Shown: positions 1 through 7,600 of the stretch, piece after piece
Layout of the letters: every line of letters begins with the position of its first letter
Numbering within the stretch: position 1 is the stretch's first letter
NCBI RefSeq assembly: GCF_004923295.1
Contig: NZ_CP039637.1
Span: 682,001 to 746,000 of the forward strand
Direction: 5' to 3'
DNA: 64,000 nucleotides
Origin: Azospirillum sp. TSH100
GTDB taxonomy: Bacteria > Pseudomonadota > Alphaproteobacteria > Azospirillales > Azospirillaceae
The notes under the pieces: generated by a model
Databases searched by the model: none
Told to the model about the DNA's origin: nothing
The model's input: the letters and a program-made list of their open reading frames with translations, nothing else
Made by a program: the position numbers and the translations under genes

Positions 1-1
1 G

Positions 2-517
2 AAGGGGGTGAAGGCGACGACGGTCCGCGATATCGCCCGCACCGCCGGAGTATCGGAAGGGGCGCTCTATCGCCACTGGCCAAGCAAGGAGGAGCTGGCG
101 GCCGACCTGTTCACGGCGGAATACACCGCCATGTCGCAGAGCCTGCGCGACGCGGCCGGAAAGGGCCCGGCGCCCGAGCGGCTGCGGCGGATCATCCACC
201 ATGCCTTCCATCTGGCGGAGGCCGCACCCGACCGCACCCGTTTCCTCCTGCTGTCGCAGCATGAGGCGCTGCCGCTGGTGCCCAAGGACCAGGAAACGCC
301 GGTCGACGTGATCTGCGGCGTCATCGCCGACGGCATCGCCGAGGGCAGCATCGTGCCGGCGGACCGAAATGCGCTCTCCCACATCGTCATCGGCGCCATC
401 GTCCTGAACGTGCAGTCGCAGGTCTACGGCCGGCAGACGGCGCCGCTCTCCAGCCTCGCAGGAGCCATCGCCGACGCGATCCTCACCGGGATCTCCAGGA
501 CAGGAGCCGCACAATGA
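2..517 (+). CDS. TetR-family transcriptional regulator, 5' end outside window
   Basis: C-terminal part of a TetR/AcrR-type repressor; the frame is open from base 2 and the start lies upstream of the window. The first visible residues (KGVKATTVRDIARTAGV, then SEGALYRHWPSKEEL) are the second half of the helix-turn-helix, so only some 15 to 20 N-terminal residues seem to be missing. The remainder is the helical ligand/dimer domain, which does not reveal the effector. Its stop overlaps the next start (ATGA, 514-517), so it is read together with the three lipid genes that follow and probably controls its own operon (inference). Confidence 0.85.
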   Translation, partial: KGVKATTVRDIARTAGVSEGALYRHWPSKEELAADLFTAEYTAMSQSLRDAAGKGPAPERLRRIIHHAFHLAEAAPDRTRFLLLSQHEALPLVPKDQETPVDVICGVIADGIAEGSIVPADRNALSHIVIGAIVLNVQSQVYGRQTAPLSSLAGAIADAILTGISRTGAAQ

Positions 518-1176
518 GCCCCCCCACACCCGCCGGAGACCGGCGCCCGATAGCGACCCGTTCGGCCCGCTGGGCACAGAGGCTGGCAGCGTGGCTGACC
601 ACGACGCCGGTCACGCCGAACCAGATCTCGCTTCTGTCGGCGGTGTGGGCGGGGATCGGCGGCGCGCTGCTGCTGCAAGGCGGCGCCCTGGCCTGGATCG
701 GTGCCGCGCTGTGCGTCCAGCTGCGCCTTCTGTGCAACCTGCTCGACGGCATGGTCGCGGTGGAGGGTGGCAAGGGATCGCCGGTCGGCGCGCTCTACAA
801 CGAGATTCCCGACCGCGTTGCCGATACCGCCTTTCTGGTGCCGCTGGGCTATGCCGCCGGTCTGCCCTGGCTCGGCTGGGCGGCGGCGCTTGCCGCCATG
901 ATGACCGCCTATGTCCGAACCTTCGGCGGAGCCCTGGGACTGGCGCAGGACTTCGGCGGCGTGATGGCGAAGCAGCGCCGCATGGCCGCCCTGACCGTCG
1001 CCCTGCTTGCCCAGGCGGTGGAGCATGCGCTGTGGGGGACGACGGTCAGCCTGCTGGCGGCAGCCTGGATCATCATGGGCGGCAGCCTGCTCACCGTCGT
1101 GACCCGCACGCTCGGCATCGCCCGCCGCCTGAAGGCCCACCATCTGGAAACCAGCCATCCGGAGGCCCGGTCATGA
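514..1176 (+). CDS. CDP-alcohol phosphatidyltransferase family protein with divergent active-site motif
   Basis: Membrane enzyme of the family that moves a phosphatidyl group from CDP-diacylglycerol to an alcohol; 220 residues with several hydrophobic helices. The family motif is D-x2-DG-x2-AR-x8-G-x3-D-x3-D. Here the spacing is exact, but the first and third Asp are Asn (N75, N96) and the Arg is Val (V83); D78, G79, G92 and D100 are kept. The gene sits between a TetR gene and acyltransferase and cytidylyltransferase genes, with ATGA overlaps on both sides, so the three enzymes could run from lysophosphatidate to a finished phospholipid. The arrangement recalls the E. coli ynbA/ynbB pair. The acceptor alcohol cannot be told from sequence. 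Confidence 0.85.
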   Translation: MSPPTPAGDRRPIATRSARWAQRLAAWLTTTPVTPNQISLLSAVWAGIGGALLLQGGALAWIGAALCVQLRLLCNLLDGMVAVEGGKGSPVGALYNEIPDRVADTAFLVPLGYAAGLPWLGWAAALAAMMTAYVRTFGGALGLAQDFGGVMAKQRRMAALTVALLAQAVEHALWGTTVSLLAAAWIIMGGSLLTVVTRTLGIARRLKAHHLETSHPEARS

Positions 1177-1859
1177 TCCCTCTTCTCCAACCGGTGCTCC
1201 GTCACGGTCTGCTGGGGCTGACCCGCCTGCTGGTCGGCGCCCGCGCCAGCTGGGAAGGCGACGCTCCCCCCGCGGGCGCCGCGGATGTACCGCGCATCTA
1301 TTTCGCCAACCACACCAGCCACCTCGACACGCTGGCCGTCATGGCAGCGTTGCCGGCAGACCTGCGGGCGCGGACGCATCCGGTGGCGGCGCTCGATTAT
1401 TGGGGCGGCTCCGCCCTGCGGCGGGGGGTGGCGGTTGGCTGCCTGAACGCCCTGCTGGTCGACCGCACCGGCAAGGCGACGGCGGACGTGATGGACGCCA
1501 TGACGGCGGTGCTCGAACGCGGAGAATCGCTGATCCTCTTCCCCGAAGGCACCCGGGGCGACGGCACCGTGGCCCCGTTCAAGAGCGGCCTCTACCATCT
1601 CTCCCAACGGGTGCCGGCCGCCGAACTCATGCCGGTCTTCATCGAGAACCTGCACCGAGTGATGCCGAAAGGCATGCCGCTGCCGGTGCCGCTGATCTGC
1701 ACCATGCGCTTCGGTGCCCCGCTGGAACCGGTGGAGAGCGAAGGCAAGGCGGCCTTCCTGGAACGGGCGCACAAGGCGCTGGTATCCCTGTCCCCATCCA
1801 AATCCCAATCCTCTTCACACTCCACCTCCCAGTCCTCAGGCCAAGGGACCGTCCAATGA
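1173..1859 (+). CDS. 1-acyl-sn-glycerol-3-phosphate acyltransferase (PlsC family)
   Basis: Acyltransferase expected to make phosphatidic acid from lysophosphatidic acid at the inner membrane. The HX4D catalytic motif is at H47-D52 (NHTSHLD) and the substrate motif FPEGTR at 123-128. The start ATG overlaps the upstream stop (ATGA). The 228-residue length is normal for the family, but the last 20 or so residues form a Ser/Gln-rich low-complexity tail not usual in PlsC. The stop overlaps the start of the downstream CdsA-type gene, so substrate and product enzymes are translationally coupled. This is probably an accessory paralogue, not the housekeeping plsC, because of its operon (inference). 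Confidence 0.9.
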   Translation: MIPLLQPVLRHGLLGLTRLLVGARASWEGDAPPAGAADVPRIYFANHTSHLDTLAVMAALPADLRARTHPVAALDYWGGSALRRGVAVGCLNALLVDRTGKATADVMDAMTAVLERGESLILFPEGTRGDGTVAPFKSGLYHLSQRVPAAELMPVFIENLHRVMPKGMPLPVPLICTMRFGAPLEPVESEGKAAFLERAHKALVSLSPSKSQSSSHSTSQSSGQGTVQ

Positions 1860-2833
1860 GCAGCGCGATGACCGCAGTGACAAGTTTCTTCACCACCACG
1901 GATCCGCTGTTCCTCTGGCTGTCGGGCGCCGCCCTGGGCCTGCTGGTCGTCGCCACACTGATCGGCGCCGTCCTCGCCCACCGCGTACAAACGCCGGCCG
2001 GACGCGACACCGTGCGCAACCTGAACGCCCGCATCCGGTCCTGGTGGGTGATGGTGGCGCTGTTCGCCGCGGCGATGCTGCTGGGCAGCGTGGTGACGCT
2101 GGTGCTGTTCACCCTGCTGTCCTATCTGGCGTTGCGCGAATTCATCACGCTGACGCCGACCCGGCGCGGCGATCACGCCGGGCTGTTCCTGTCCTTCTTC
2201 GTGGTCGTGCCGCTGCAATATTGGCTGGTCGGGCTCGGCTGGTACGGGCTGTTCTCGATCTTCATCCCGGTCTACGTGTTCATGGCGCTGCCGTCGCTGT
2301 CGGTGCTGGGCGCCGACCCCACCGACTTCCTGACCCGTACCGCCAAGGCGCAGTGGGGGCTGATGCTGGCGGTCTACTGCACCAGCCATGCGCCGGCCCT
2401 GCTGTGGCTCGACATCCCCGGCTACCGGCTGCCCAGCGCCCTGCTGCTGCTGTACCTGATGACGGTGGCGCAGCTCAGCGACGTCTTCCAGTATGTCTTC
2501 GGCAAGCTGTGGGGGAAGACCCGGCTGTCGCCCGGCATCAGCCCGTCCAAGACGGTGGAGGGGCTGCTCGGCGGCGGGCTGACCGCCGTCGCCATCGGCA
2601 CCGGGCTGCACGTCATCACGCCCTTCTCGCCGCTTCAGGCGGCGGGCATGTCGCTGGTCATCGTGATCGCCGGCTTCTTCGGCGGCTTCGTCCTGTCGGC
2701 GATGAAGCGAGACCTCGGCGTCAAGGACTGGGGCACGATGATCGAGGGGCATGGCGGCGTCCTCGACCGCCTCGATTCCATCGTGTTCTCGGCGCCGCTG
2801 TTCTTCCACCTCACCCGCTACTGGTTCACCTGA
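1856..2833 (+). CDS. Phosphatidate cytidylyltransferase (CdsA family)
   Basis: Integral membrane enzyme that converts phosphatidic acid and CTP to CDP-diacylglycerol. The family signature is complete near the C-terminus (about residues 281-307: S-x2-KR-x4-KD ... HGG-x-LDR-x-D). The 325 residues contain about eight hydrophobic segments. The start is the ATG inside the ATGA overlap with the acyltransferase stop; a longer upstream extension would run through that gene. It supplies the CDP-lipid needed by the first enzyme of the operon, so the three genes form a self-contained phospholipid branch. Confidence 0.92.
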   Translation: MSSAMTAVTSFFTTTDPLFLWLSGAALGLLVVATLIGAVLAHRVQTPAGRDTVRNLNARIRSWWVMVALFAAAMLLGSVVTLVLFTLLSYLALREFITLTPTRRGDHAGLFLSFFVVVPLQYWLVGLGWYGLFSIFIPVYVFMALPSLSVLGADPTDFLTRTAKAQWGLMLAVYCTSHAPALLWLDIPGYRLPSALLLLYLMTVAQLSDVFQYVFGKLWGKTRLSPGISPSKTVEGLLGGGLTAVAIGTGLHVITPFSPLQAAGMSLVIVIAGFFGGFVLSAMKRDLGVKDWGTMIEGHGGVLDRLDSIVFSAPLFFHLTRYWFT

Positions 2834-2889
2834 CCGGGGGAGTCCTCCGATGATGGGCGGGGCGATCCGGCATGCGTAGGGTCCCCGCC

Positions 2890-5139
2890 TCAATCCCCGG
2901 CAAGCTGGCGGCGGGCATAGGCGGCGGACAGGTAGCGGCGGACCAGCGCGTCGAATTCCGCCGCCTTCATGCCACGGATGCCCATCGCCTCCAGCACCAC
3001 CGTCCGATTGCGCCGGTTGACCTTGTTGTAGATGGAAAAGCCGATGCGGTTGGGCAGGGGCGCCTCCTCATGCAACGCCAGCACCAGCGCCAGCCGGCGC
3101 GCCGCCGCCACCTGCATCCCGGCCACGTCGGTCCAGGCGATGGGCTCCCGCAGCCGCGCCGACATCAGCGCGTCGGGGGTCAGGGTCATCAGCGGCCCCT
3201 TCGTCTTGTGGCGGACCCAGGCCGCATAGCCCAGAGCGAAGCAGACACCGAGCGCTGTCACCCCCCCGACGAATGCCCGCGTCCCGGAATCGTTGCCGAG
3301 GCCGAGTTCCCGCCCGAAGGCAATGACGCCGATGCCAAAGGCGGCGAAAATCGCCGCGATGAAGCCCATGGCCCAGATCATCGGCCTGCCGTTCTCGTAG
3401 AGCACCGTGTGCTCCGTCGGAACCGCCGCGGCGGCGGCCTCCAGCTCTTCCCGGTTCAGTCGGTGCGCCTGCCGGGCCTCGTCGAGGAACCCCGCCGTCA
3501 GGGTGTGGCAAATCCAGCCCCAGTCGGCGAACAGCCGGTGCGGCAGGCCGGTGTCTTCCGCCGATGGTCCGCGGGCGGCACGGGTCAGCAGGCGTTCGTC
3601 GATCTGGACGCCAAGGGTGCTGATCCGCAGGGCTGTGGTCGGATGGTTGTCGGTCGGATGGGGCTGGCACTCCTCCAGATGCACGGCGGGATCGGGGAGG
3701 CCATCTTCGACACGCCGCAGGATATCGGCCATCAGGTCCGGCCCGGCATTGTCGGGGGCGGAGAAGGCGTCGTTCAGGGTCCCGACGATGGCCGGCGCCA
3801 GTGTGGCGGTGCGAAGCAGGGCAAGGGGAACACTCTCAGGACCACTGACCAGACTGGCCCGGCGGTCAGCCTCCAGCTCGCGCTGCCGCCGGTGCTGGGC
3901 GACGGCAATATCGAAACTCTCCAGCGTGTGGAAGCCGAGATGCAGGGCCGGAGCGAGCATGAAGCCGCCGGTGCCGGTGCGCTCGCCGAGCGCGGTCAGG
4001 GTCCGCCACAATCCGGCATGGATCGGGGCGAAACGGCGGCTGTAGGTGGTATCCCCGCCCGAGAAATGGGCCAGTTCATGGCCGATGACCGCCGCGAGTT
4101 CGGTCTCGCCGATCAGTGGCAGGCAGGGAGCCGGCAGATGAAGGGTGCGGCCCGACAGCACCCGCTCTCCGCCAAGCGGCCGGACCGGCGCCTCGGTGAC
4201 GAAGAAGCCCTCGGTCAGGCCGACCAGGATGCTGTCCGGCATCAGCGCCTCATGCCGGGCGGCCAGATCCTCGACGAACCGCCAGAGGCCGGGCGCCTCG
4301 TCCCGGCTCACCACCACACCGCGAACGTCGAGCGGCTCCATGCTGTAGAGGTCGAAGACGCGGCGCATCGCGATCACCGCCATCACCGCACTGTAGGCGG
4401 CAAGCCCCGCGAGCATCACGGCGGCGGCGAAGAGCTTGACGCTGCCGGTCGACAGATGGTCCCAGAACCACAGGCTCGCCGCCTCGAACAGCGAGGCCGA
4501 GACGCTGGCGATGCTGAGACCCACGAGCACGGCGGCGAGCGCGAAGGGCAGGCCCCGCCTCAAGCGGTCGAAACTGCGGATCAGGGCGTCGCGCGATTTC
4601 CGCGCCCGCATGGCCGCGATCCGCGCCGCCAGCAACCCGGTCAGCCCGGCAAGGAAAGCCAGCAGGCCGCCGGCCATCGTGCCCCAGCTCAACGGGTAGC
4701 GGATCCGCGAGACCTCGGCGCCCTCCTCCATCGTGTCGATGGCCTTGCGGACCCCGGCGACCGCCATCGAGACCGGCATGCGGCGACCGTCCGGCCCGCC
4801 CATGGTAACGATCGCCGCCGGAGTCTTCGCTTCGATCCGCTGAAGCTGGTCCAGAACCTGCGGCAAGTTCCCTCCGGCCTGCCCGTACTCGTCGAGCGTC
4901 GCGGTGGCCCGCTGTTCCTGCCAGATCCCGAGCGCCACGAACGACAGCGGAACGACCAGCAGCCAGATGACGCGAACCAGCCAGAGAGGAAAGCGAATGG
5001 CACGCCGGACGGTGCCAGCCATACCACCGGAAGCGAGTGTGTCCGCCACGTCCGATCTCCCATTCATCGACGCATCGCGCGGGAGGATCGCGCAATGCGC
5101 GCAATGGGACCAGCCGCCCGGAAGGGGTAGCGATTTCAC
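2890..5139 (-). CDS. M48-family membrane zinc metalloprotease
   Basis: Peptidase of the HtpX/Ste24 (M48) type. The zinc motif HELAH is at H354-H358, and a downstream ELEADRRA supplies the expected Glu ligand. Hydrophobic segments lie near residues 50-75, 155-180, 205-260 and again after the catalytic domain, so the protease is membrane-anchored. It is 749 residues from the GTG at 5139, which overlaps the stop of the upstream LysR gene (GTGA). An internal ATG at 5067 would remove 24 residues, including a Cys-rich CAHC stretch, and is an equally possible start. M48 enzymes usually act in membrane-protein quality control; the substrate is unknown. Confidence 0.87.
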   Translation of the reverse strand: MKSLPLPGGWSHCAHCAILPRDASMNGRSDVADTLASGGMAGTVRRAIRFPLWLVRVIWLLVVPLSFVALGIWQEQRATATLDEYGQAGGNLPQVLDQLQRIEAKTPAAIVTMGGPDGRRMPVSMAVAGVRKAIDTMEEGAEVSRIRYPLSWGTMAGGLLAFLAGLTGLLAARIAAMRARKSRDALIRSFDRLRRGLPFALAAVLVGLSIASVSASLFEAASLWFWDHLSTGSVKLFAAAVMLAGLAAYSAVMAVIAMRRVFDLYSMEPLDVRGVVVSRDEAPGLWRFVEDLAARHEALMPDSILVGLTEGFFVTEAPVRPLGGERVLSGRTLHLPAPCLPLIGETELAAVIGHELAHFSGGDTTYSRRFAPIHAGLWRTLTALGERTGTGGFMLAPALHLGFHTLESFDIAVAQHRRQRELEADRRASLVSGPESVPLALLRTATLAPAIVGTLNDAFSAPDNAGPDLMADILRRVEDGLPDPAVHLEECQPHPTDNHPTTALRISTLGVQIDERLLTRAARGPSAEDTGLPHRLFADWGWICHTLTAGFLDEARQAHRLNREELEAAAAAVPTEHTVLYENGRPMIWAMGFIAAIFAAFGIGVIAFGRELGLGNDSGTRAFVGGVTALGVCFALGYAAWVRHKTKGPLMTLTPDALMSARLREPIAWTDVAGMQVAAARRLALVLALHEEAPLPNRIGFSIYNKVNRRNRTVVLEAMGIRGMKAAEFDALVRRYLSAAYARRQLAGD

Positions 5140-6071
5140 GCCATGGCGGCCGGGGGGCGCAGACCGGCACGGTGCGGGACCGACGCCAGCAGGTCACGGA
5201 ACCACCGCTGCGCCGGATGGACATCGTTGCGGCGATGCCAGGACAGAGCGAAGAGGATCGACGGAAGGTCGAGCGGAGCGGGCATGACGCAAAGCCGCTC
5301 CGCATGGCCCGACGCGGCGACCACCCCCTCCATCAGGGTTGCGATCAGATCGGTTTGCGCGACGAGGGCAGGTGCGGCGTAGAGTTGCGGCAGCGTCAAG
5401 GCCAGCCGGCGCTTCACCCCTTGTCTGGCCAGGGCTGCATCGACCACGCCGTAGTTGTCATTCTCCGGCGACACCAGAAGGTGCGACTGCTCCAGAAAGC
5501 CGTGGAGGTCGAGAGGCGGGTGTACGGTCGGATGCCCCTTGCGGACGACGCAGACAAAGCGCTCCTCGAACAGGGGGCGACTGACGATCCTGGCCGTGGA
5601 TGCCGGCGGCACGCCGACCGTCAGATCGACCTCGCCGGCGTCCAGCATGCCGATGGCATCGTCCCGTGCGATGAAATTGCGGATGCGCAGGGTGACGCCG
5701 GGGGCCTGTTCGCGCAGGACCCCCAGCAGTGACGGCAGCAGCGCGAAGGTTGGGTGGTCCGACAGGCCCAGGGTGAAGCTGGCGGTGGAGGTTGACGGGT
5801 CGAAGGTCTGCGTGAACTCCAGGGCGCGCTGAAGTCCGGTCAATGCCTGGGCGACCGGCTGCGCCAGATCGAGCGCCAGCGGCGTCGGTTGCAGCCCCTT
5901 TGGCCCGCGAATGAACAGTTCGTCCTTCATAAGCCCGCGCAAACGCCCCAGCGCGGCGCTCATCGCCGGCTGGGTCCGGCCGATGCGGGCTCCGGCCCGT
6001 GTCACGCTGCGTTCAGCCATCAGGGCGTCGAAGGCGACGAGAAGGTTCAGGTCGATGCCGTGCAAATCCAT
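5136..6071 (-). CDS. LysR-family transcriptional regulator (NodD/SyrM-like N-terminus)
   Basis: DNA-binding regulator with an N-terminal winged helix (MDLHGIDLNLLVAFDALM, RSVTRAGARIGRTQPAMS) and a type 2 periplasmic-binding fold for a small inducer. The start chosen is the ATG at 6071, because the family begins at the DLNLL motif; a TTG at 6095 is possible but has no ribosome site. It is divergent from the SnoaL-like gene at 6165 across about 90 bases, the usual LysR arrangement, so that gene is its likely target. Its stop overlaps the GTG start of the M48 protease gene. Confidence 0.92.
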   Translation of the reverse strand: MDLHGIDLNLLVAFDALMAERSVTRAGARIGRTQPAMSAALGRLRGLMKDELFIRGPKGLQPTPLALDLAQPVAQALTGLQRALEFTQTFDPSTSTASFTLGLSDHPTFALLPSLLGVLREQAPGVTLRIRNFIARDDAIGMLDAGEVDLTVGVPPASTARIVSRPLFEERFVCVVRKGHPTVHPPLDLHGFLEQSHLLVSPENDNYGVVDAALARQGVKRRLALTLPQLYAAPALVAQTDLIATLMEGVVAASGHAERLCVMPAPLDLPSILFALSWHRRNDVHPAQRWFRDLLASVPHRAGLRPPAAMA

Positions 6072-6164
6072 GTCATAGATGTTTTCATATATCAAAGATC
6101 GATTTCAAGCATGTTCAGGCGTCGGATAACGTCTCCCCATCGCATTGACGGCAGGAGAAGCTCC

Positions 6165-6647
6165 ATGACACCGAACACCGGGACGCCGACTGAAACCGGC
6201 CTGACACCGCAGGACCGCCACGCCATCGATACGCTCTACCGTGCCTTCAACGAAGGCAATCCGGACCTGCTCGACGAGGCCCTGGCCGAAGACTGGCAGG
6301 ACATCCCCCTCAATCCCGGTCAGCAGCCGGGACGCGACGGGATGAAACCGCTGATCCGCAGCTTCCTGACGGCCTTTCCCGACACGAAGATCGAGGTTCT
6401 GGACATTCTCGGCGCACCTGGACGTGCCGCCGTACGCGCGGTGATAACCGGAACGCACCGTGGGGAATGGTTCGGAATCGCCCCGACCGGCCGGCCCTTC
6501 CGGGTGGCGATCCACGAATTCCACCGCATCGCCGACGGCAGACTGACCCACACCTGGCATCTTGAAGACTGGTTCGGCTGGCTGAATCAGGTCGGGTGGC
6601 CGGGGCGACAGGGCCCCGGCAGCCCGGATCACGGGGAAACCGTCTGA
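6165..6647 (+). CDS. SnoaL-like ester cyclase / NTF2-fold protein
   Basis: A 160-residue NTF2-fold protein of the SnoaL/polyketide cyclase type. Recognisable elements are an N-terminal helix pair (YRAFNEGNPDLLDEALAEDW), the FLTAFPDTKIEVLD strand, GTHRGEWFGIAPTGRPF and the closing HTWHLEDWFGWLNQVG. Members occur as ester cyclases, isomerases or small-molecule binding proteins, so no reaction can be assigned. Start ATG at 6165 has AGGAG about 8 bases upstream; a longer open frame upstream would overlap the LysR gene. It is divergent from that regulator and convergent with an SDR gene, separated by a strong hairpin. Confidence 0.85.
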   Translation: MTPNTGTPTETGLTPQDRHAIDTLYRAFNEGNPDLLDEALAEDWQDIPLNPGQQPGRDGMKPLIRSFLTAFPDTKIEVLDILGAPGRAAVRAVITGTHRGEWFGIAPTGRPFRVAIHEFHRIADGRLTHTWHLEDWFGWLNQVGWPGRQGPGSPDHGETV

Positions 6648-6677
6648 ACCGATCGCACTCTTAGTTTTTGATTTTCC

Positions 6678-6720
6678 GTGTGATTCACGCTTCAAGCGCT
6701 TCCGCTTGAAGCGATCACAC
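6678..6720. terminator. Bidirectional hairpin between convergent genes
   Basis: Perfect 11-bp arms (CGCTTCAAGCG at 6688-6698, CGCTTGAAGCG at 6703-6713) around a CTTC tetraloop, extended by a second 7-bp pair (GTGTGAT/ATCACAC) across a 3-base bulge. It lies between the stops of the SnoaL-like gene (6647) and the SDR gene (6728). There is no T-run directly after it on either strand, though the plus strand is T-rich just before it. It can serve both genes. Confidence 0.7.
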
Positions 6721-6727
6721 TCCGACG

Positions 6728-7453
6728 CTAGCTTCGGGCGACGGGGCGGACGGTGATCTCGTTGACCCCGATCTCCCGCGGCTGTTCGATGGCGAAGAGG
6801 ACGGCCCGCCCGATCGCTTCCGGGTCGATCGCGTTGCGGCGGTACTCCACCATCGCCCGGGCGGCCGTTTCGTCGGTGATGGTGTCGGCGAGTTCGGACC
6901 GTGTCACGCCGGGATAGATGCAGGTCGCGCGGATCGTCCCGCTTTCCTGGCGCAATCCGTCGGTGATGGCCCTGACCGCGAATTTCGTCGCGCTGTAGAC
7001 GGCTGAGGTCGGCACCACCTCGAAGCTGCCGACCGAACCGATGTTGACGACATGTCCGCTTCCCTGCGCCTCCATCACCGGCAGGACCGCTGCGATGCCA
7101 TGGAGCACGCCCCGGATGTTGACATCGATCATGCGATCCCATTCCTCCACCTTCAATGAGGCGAGCGGGGACAGCGGCATCACGCCGGCATTGTTGACCA
7201 GGACGTCGACGCGACCGAAGCGCTCCCCGGCCTCGGCAACGAAGTCCTCCACACTGGACCGGTCGGTGACGTCGAGGACGCGGGCGGCGGCCCTGCCACC
7301 CTTCGCCTGGATCTCCTTGACGAGCGCGTCGAGCCGGTCGGTCCGGCGCGCCCCCAGCATCAGGGTGGCGCCGGCCTGGGCGAGGACGCGCGCGGTGGCT
7401 TCGCCGATGCCGCTGGAGGCACCGGTGATGAGAACGACCTTGTCGATAGTCAT
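6728..7453 (-). CDS. Short-chain dehydrogenase/reductase (SDR)
   Basis: Classical cytosolic NAD(P)-dependent SDR of 241 residues. It shows the nucleotide motif TGASSGIG (10-17), NNAG (87-90) and the catalytic S140, Y153 and K157 (YSATK). An Arg pair after the second strand (GARR) favours NADP (family knowledge). Start ATG at 7453 has AGGAG upstream. The gene is divergent from a LysR gene, which probably regulates it; the 147-base gap holds a perfect palindrome beside the LysR start. The substrate is unknown; the YdfG-like C-terminus (EQPREIGVNEITVRP) suggests a small hydroxy acid or alcohol. Confidence 0.92.
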   Translation of the reverse strand: MTIDKVVLITGASSGIGEATARVLAQAGATLMLGARRTDRLDALVKEIQAKGGRAAARVLDVTDRSSVEDFVAEAGERFGRVDVLVNNAGVMPLSPLASLKVEEWDRMIDVNIRGVLHGIAAVLPVMEAQGSGHVVNIGSVGSFEVVPTSAVYSATKFAVRAITDGLRQESGTIRATCIYPGVTRSELADTITDETAARAMVEYRRNAIDPEAIGRAVLFAIEQPREIGVNEITVRPVARS

Positions 7454-7581
7454 GACAGTCTCCTGGCTTTCCTGATTGCGGGAAGCGGTTCGCGGCGCGC
7501 GATGCGCCATGCGCCCGCCGTCCATGCCCAGAAGGTGGCATGCGGCCGCTGTCGAGATAACTTGCCAAGAACTGGACGCCG

Positions 7582-7600
7582 TGGTTAGAACAGCTAACCA
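7582..7600. promoter_or_regulatory. LysR-type operator abutting the regulator start codon
   Basis: Perfect inverted repeat TGGTTAG-N5-CTAACCA, ending one base before the ATG at 7601. It contains the T-N11-A core typical of LysR-family sites. Position and symmetry fit autoregulation plus control of the divergent SDR gene (inference). There is no Shine-Dalgarno sequence before the ATG because the repeat occupies that space. Confidence 0.7.

Noticed and set aside
2857..2888. GCGGGG/CCCCGC stem between the CdsA and M48 genes
   Set aside because: Six-base GC arms 20 bases apart are expected by chance at this base composition.
2872..5130. Long plus-strand open frame of 752 codons opposite the M48 protease
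   Set aside because: It is an Arg/Gly/Gln/His-rich antisense shadow caused by high GC at third positions; the minus-strand frame has HELAH, membrane segments and sensible composition.
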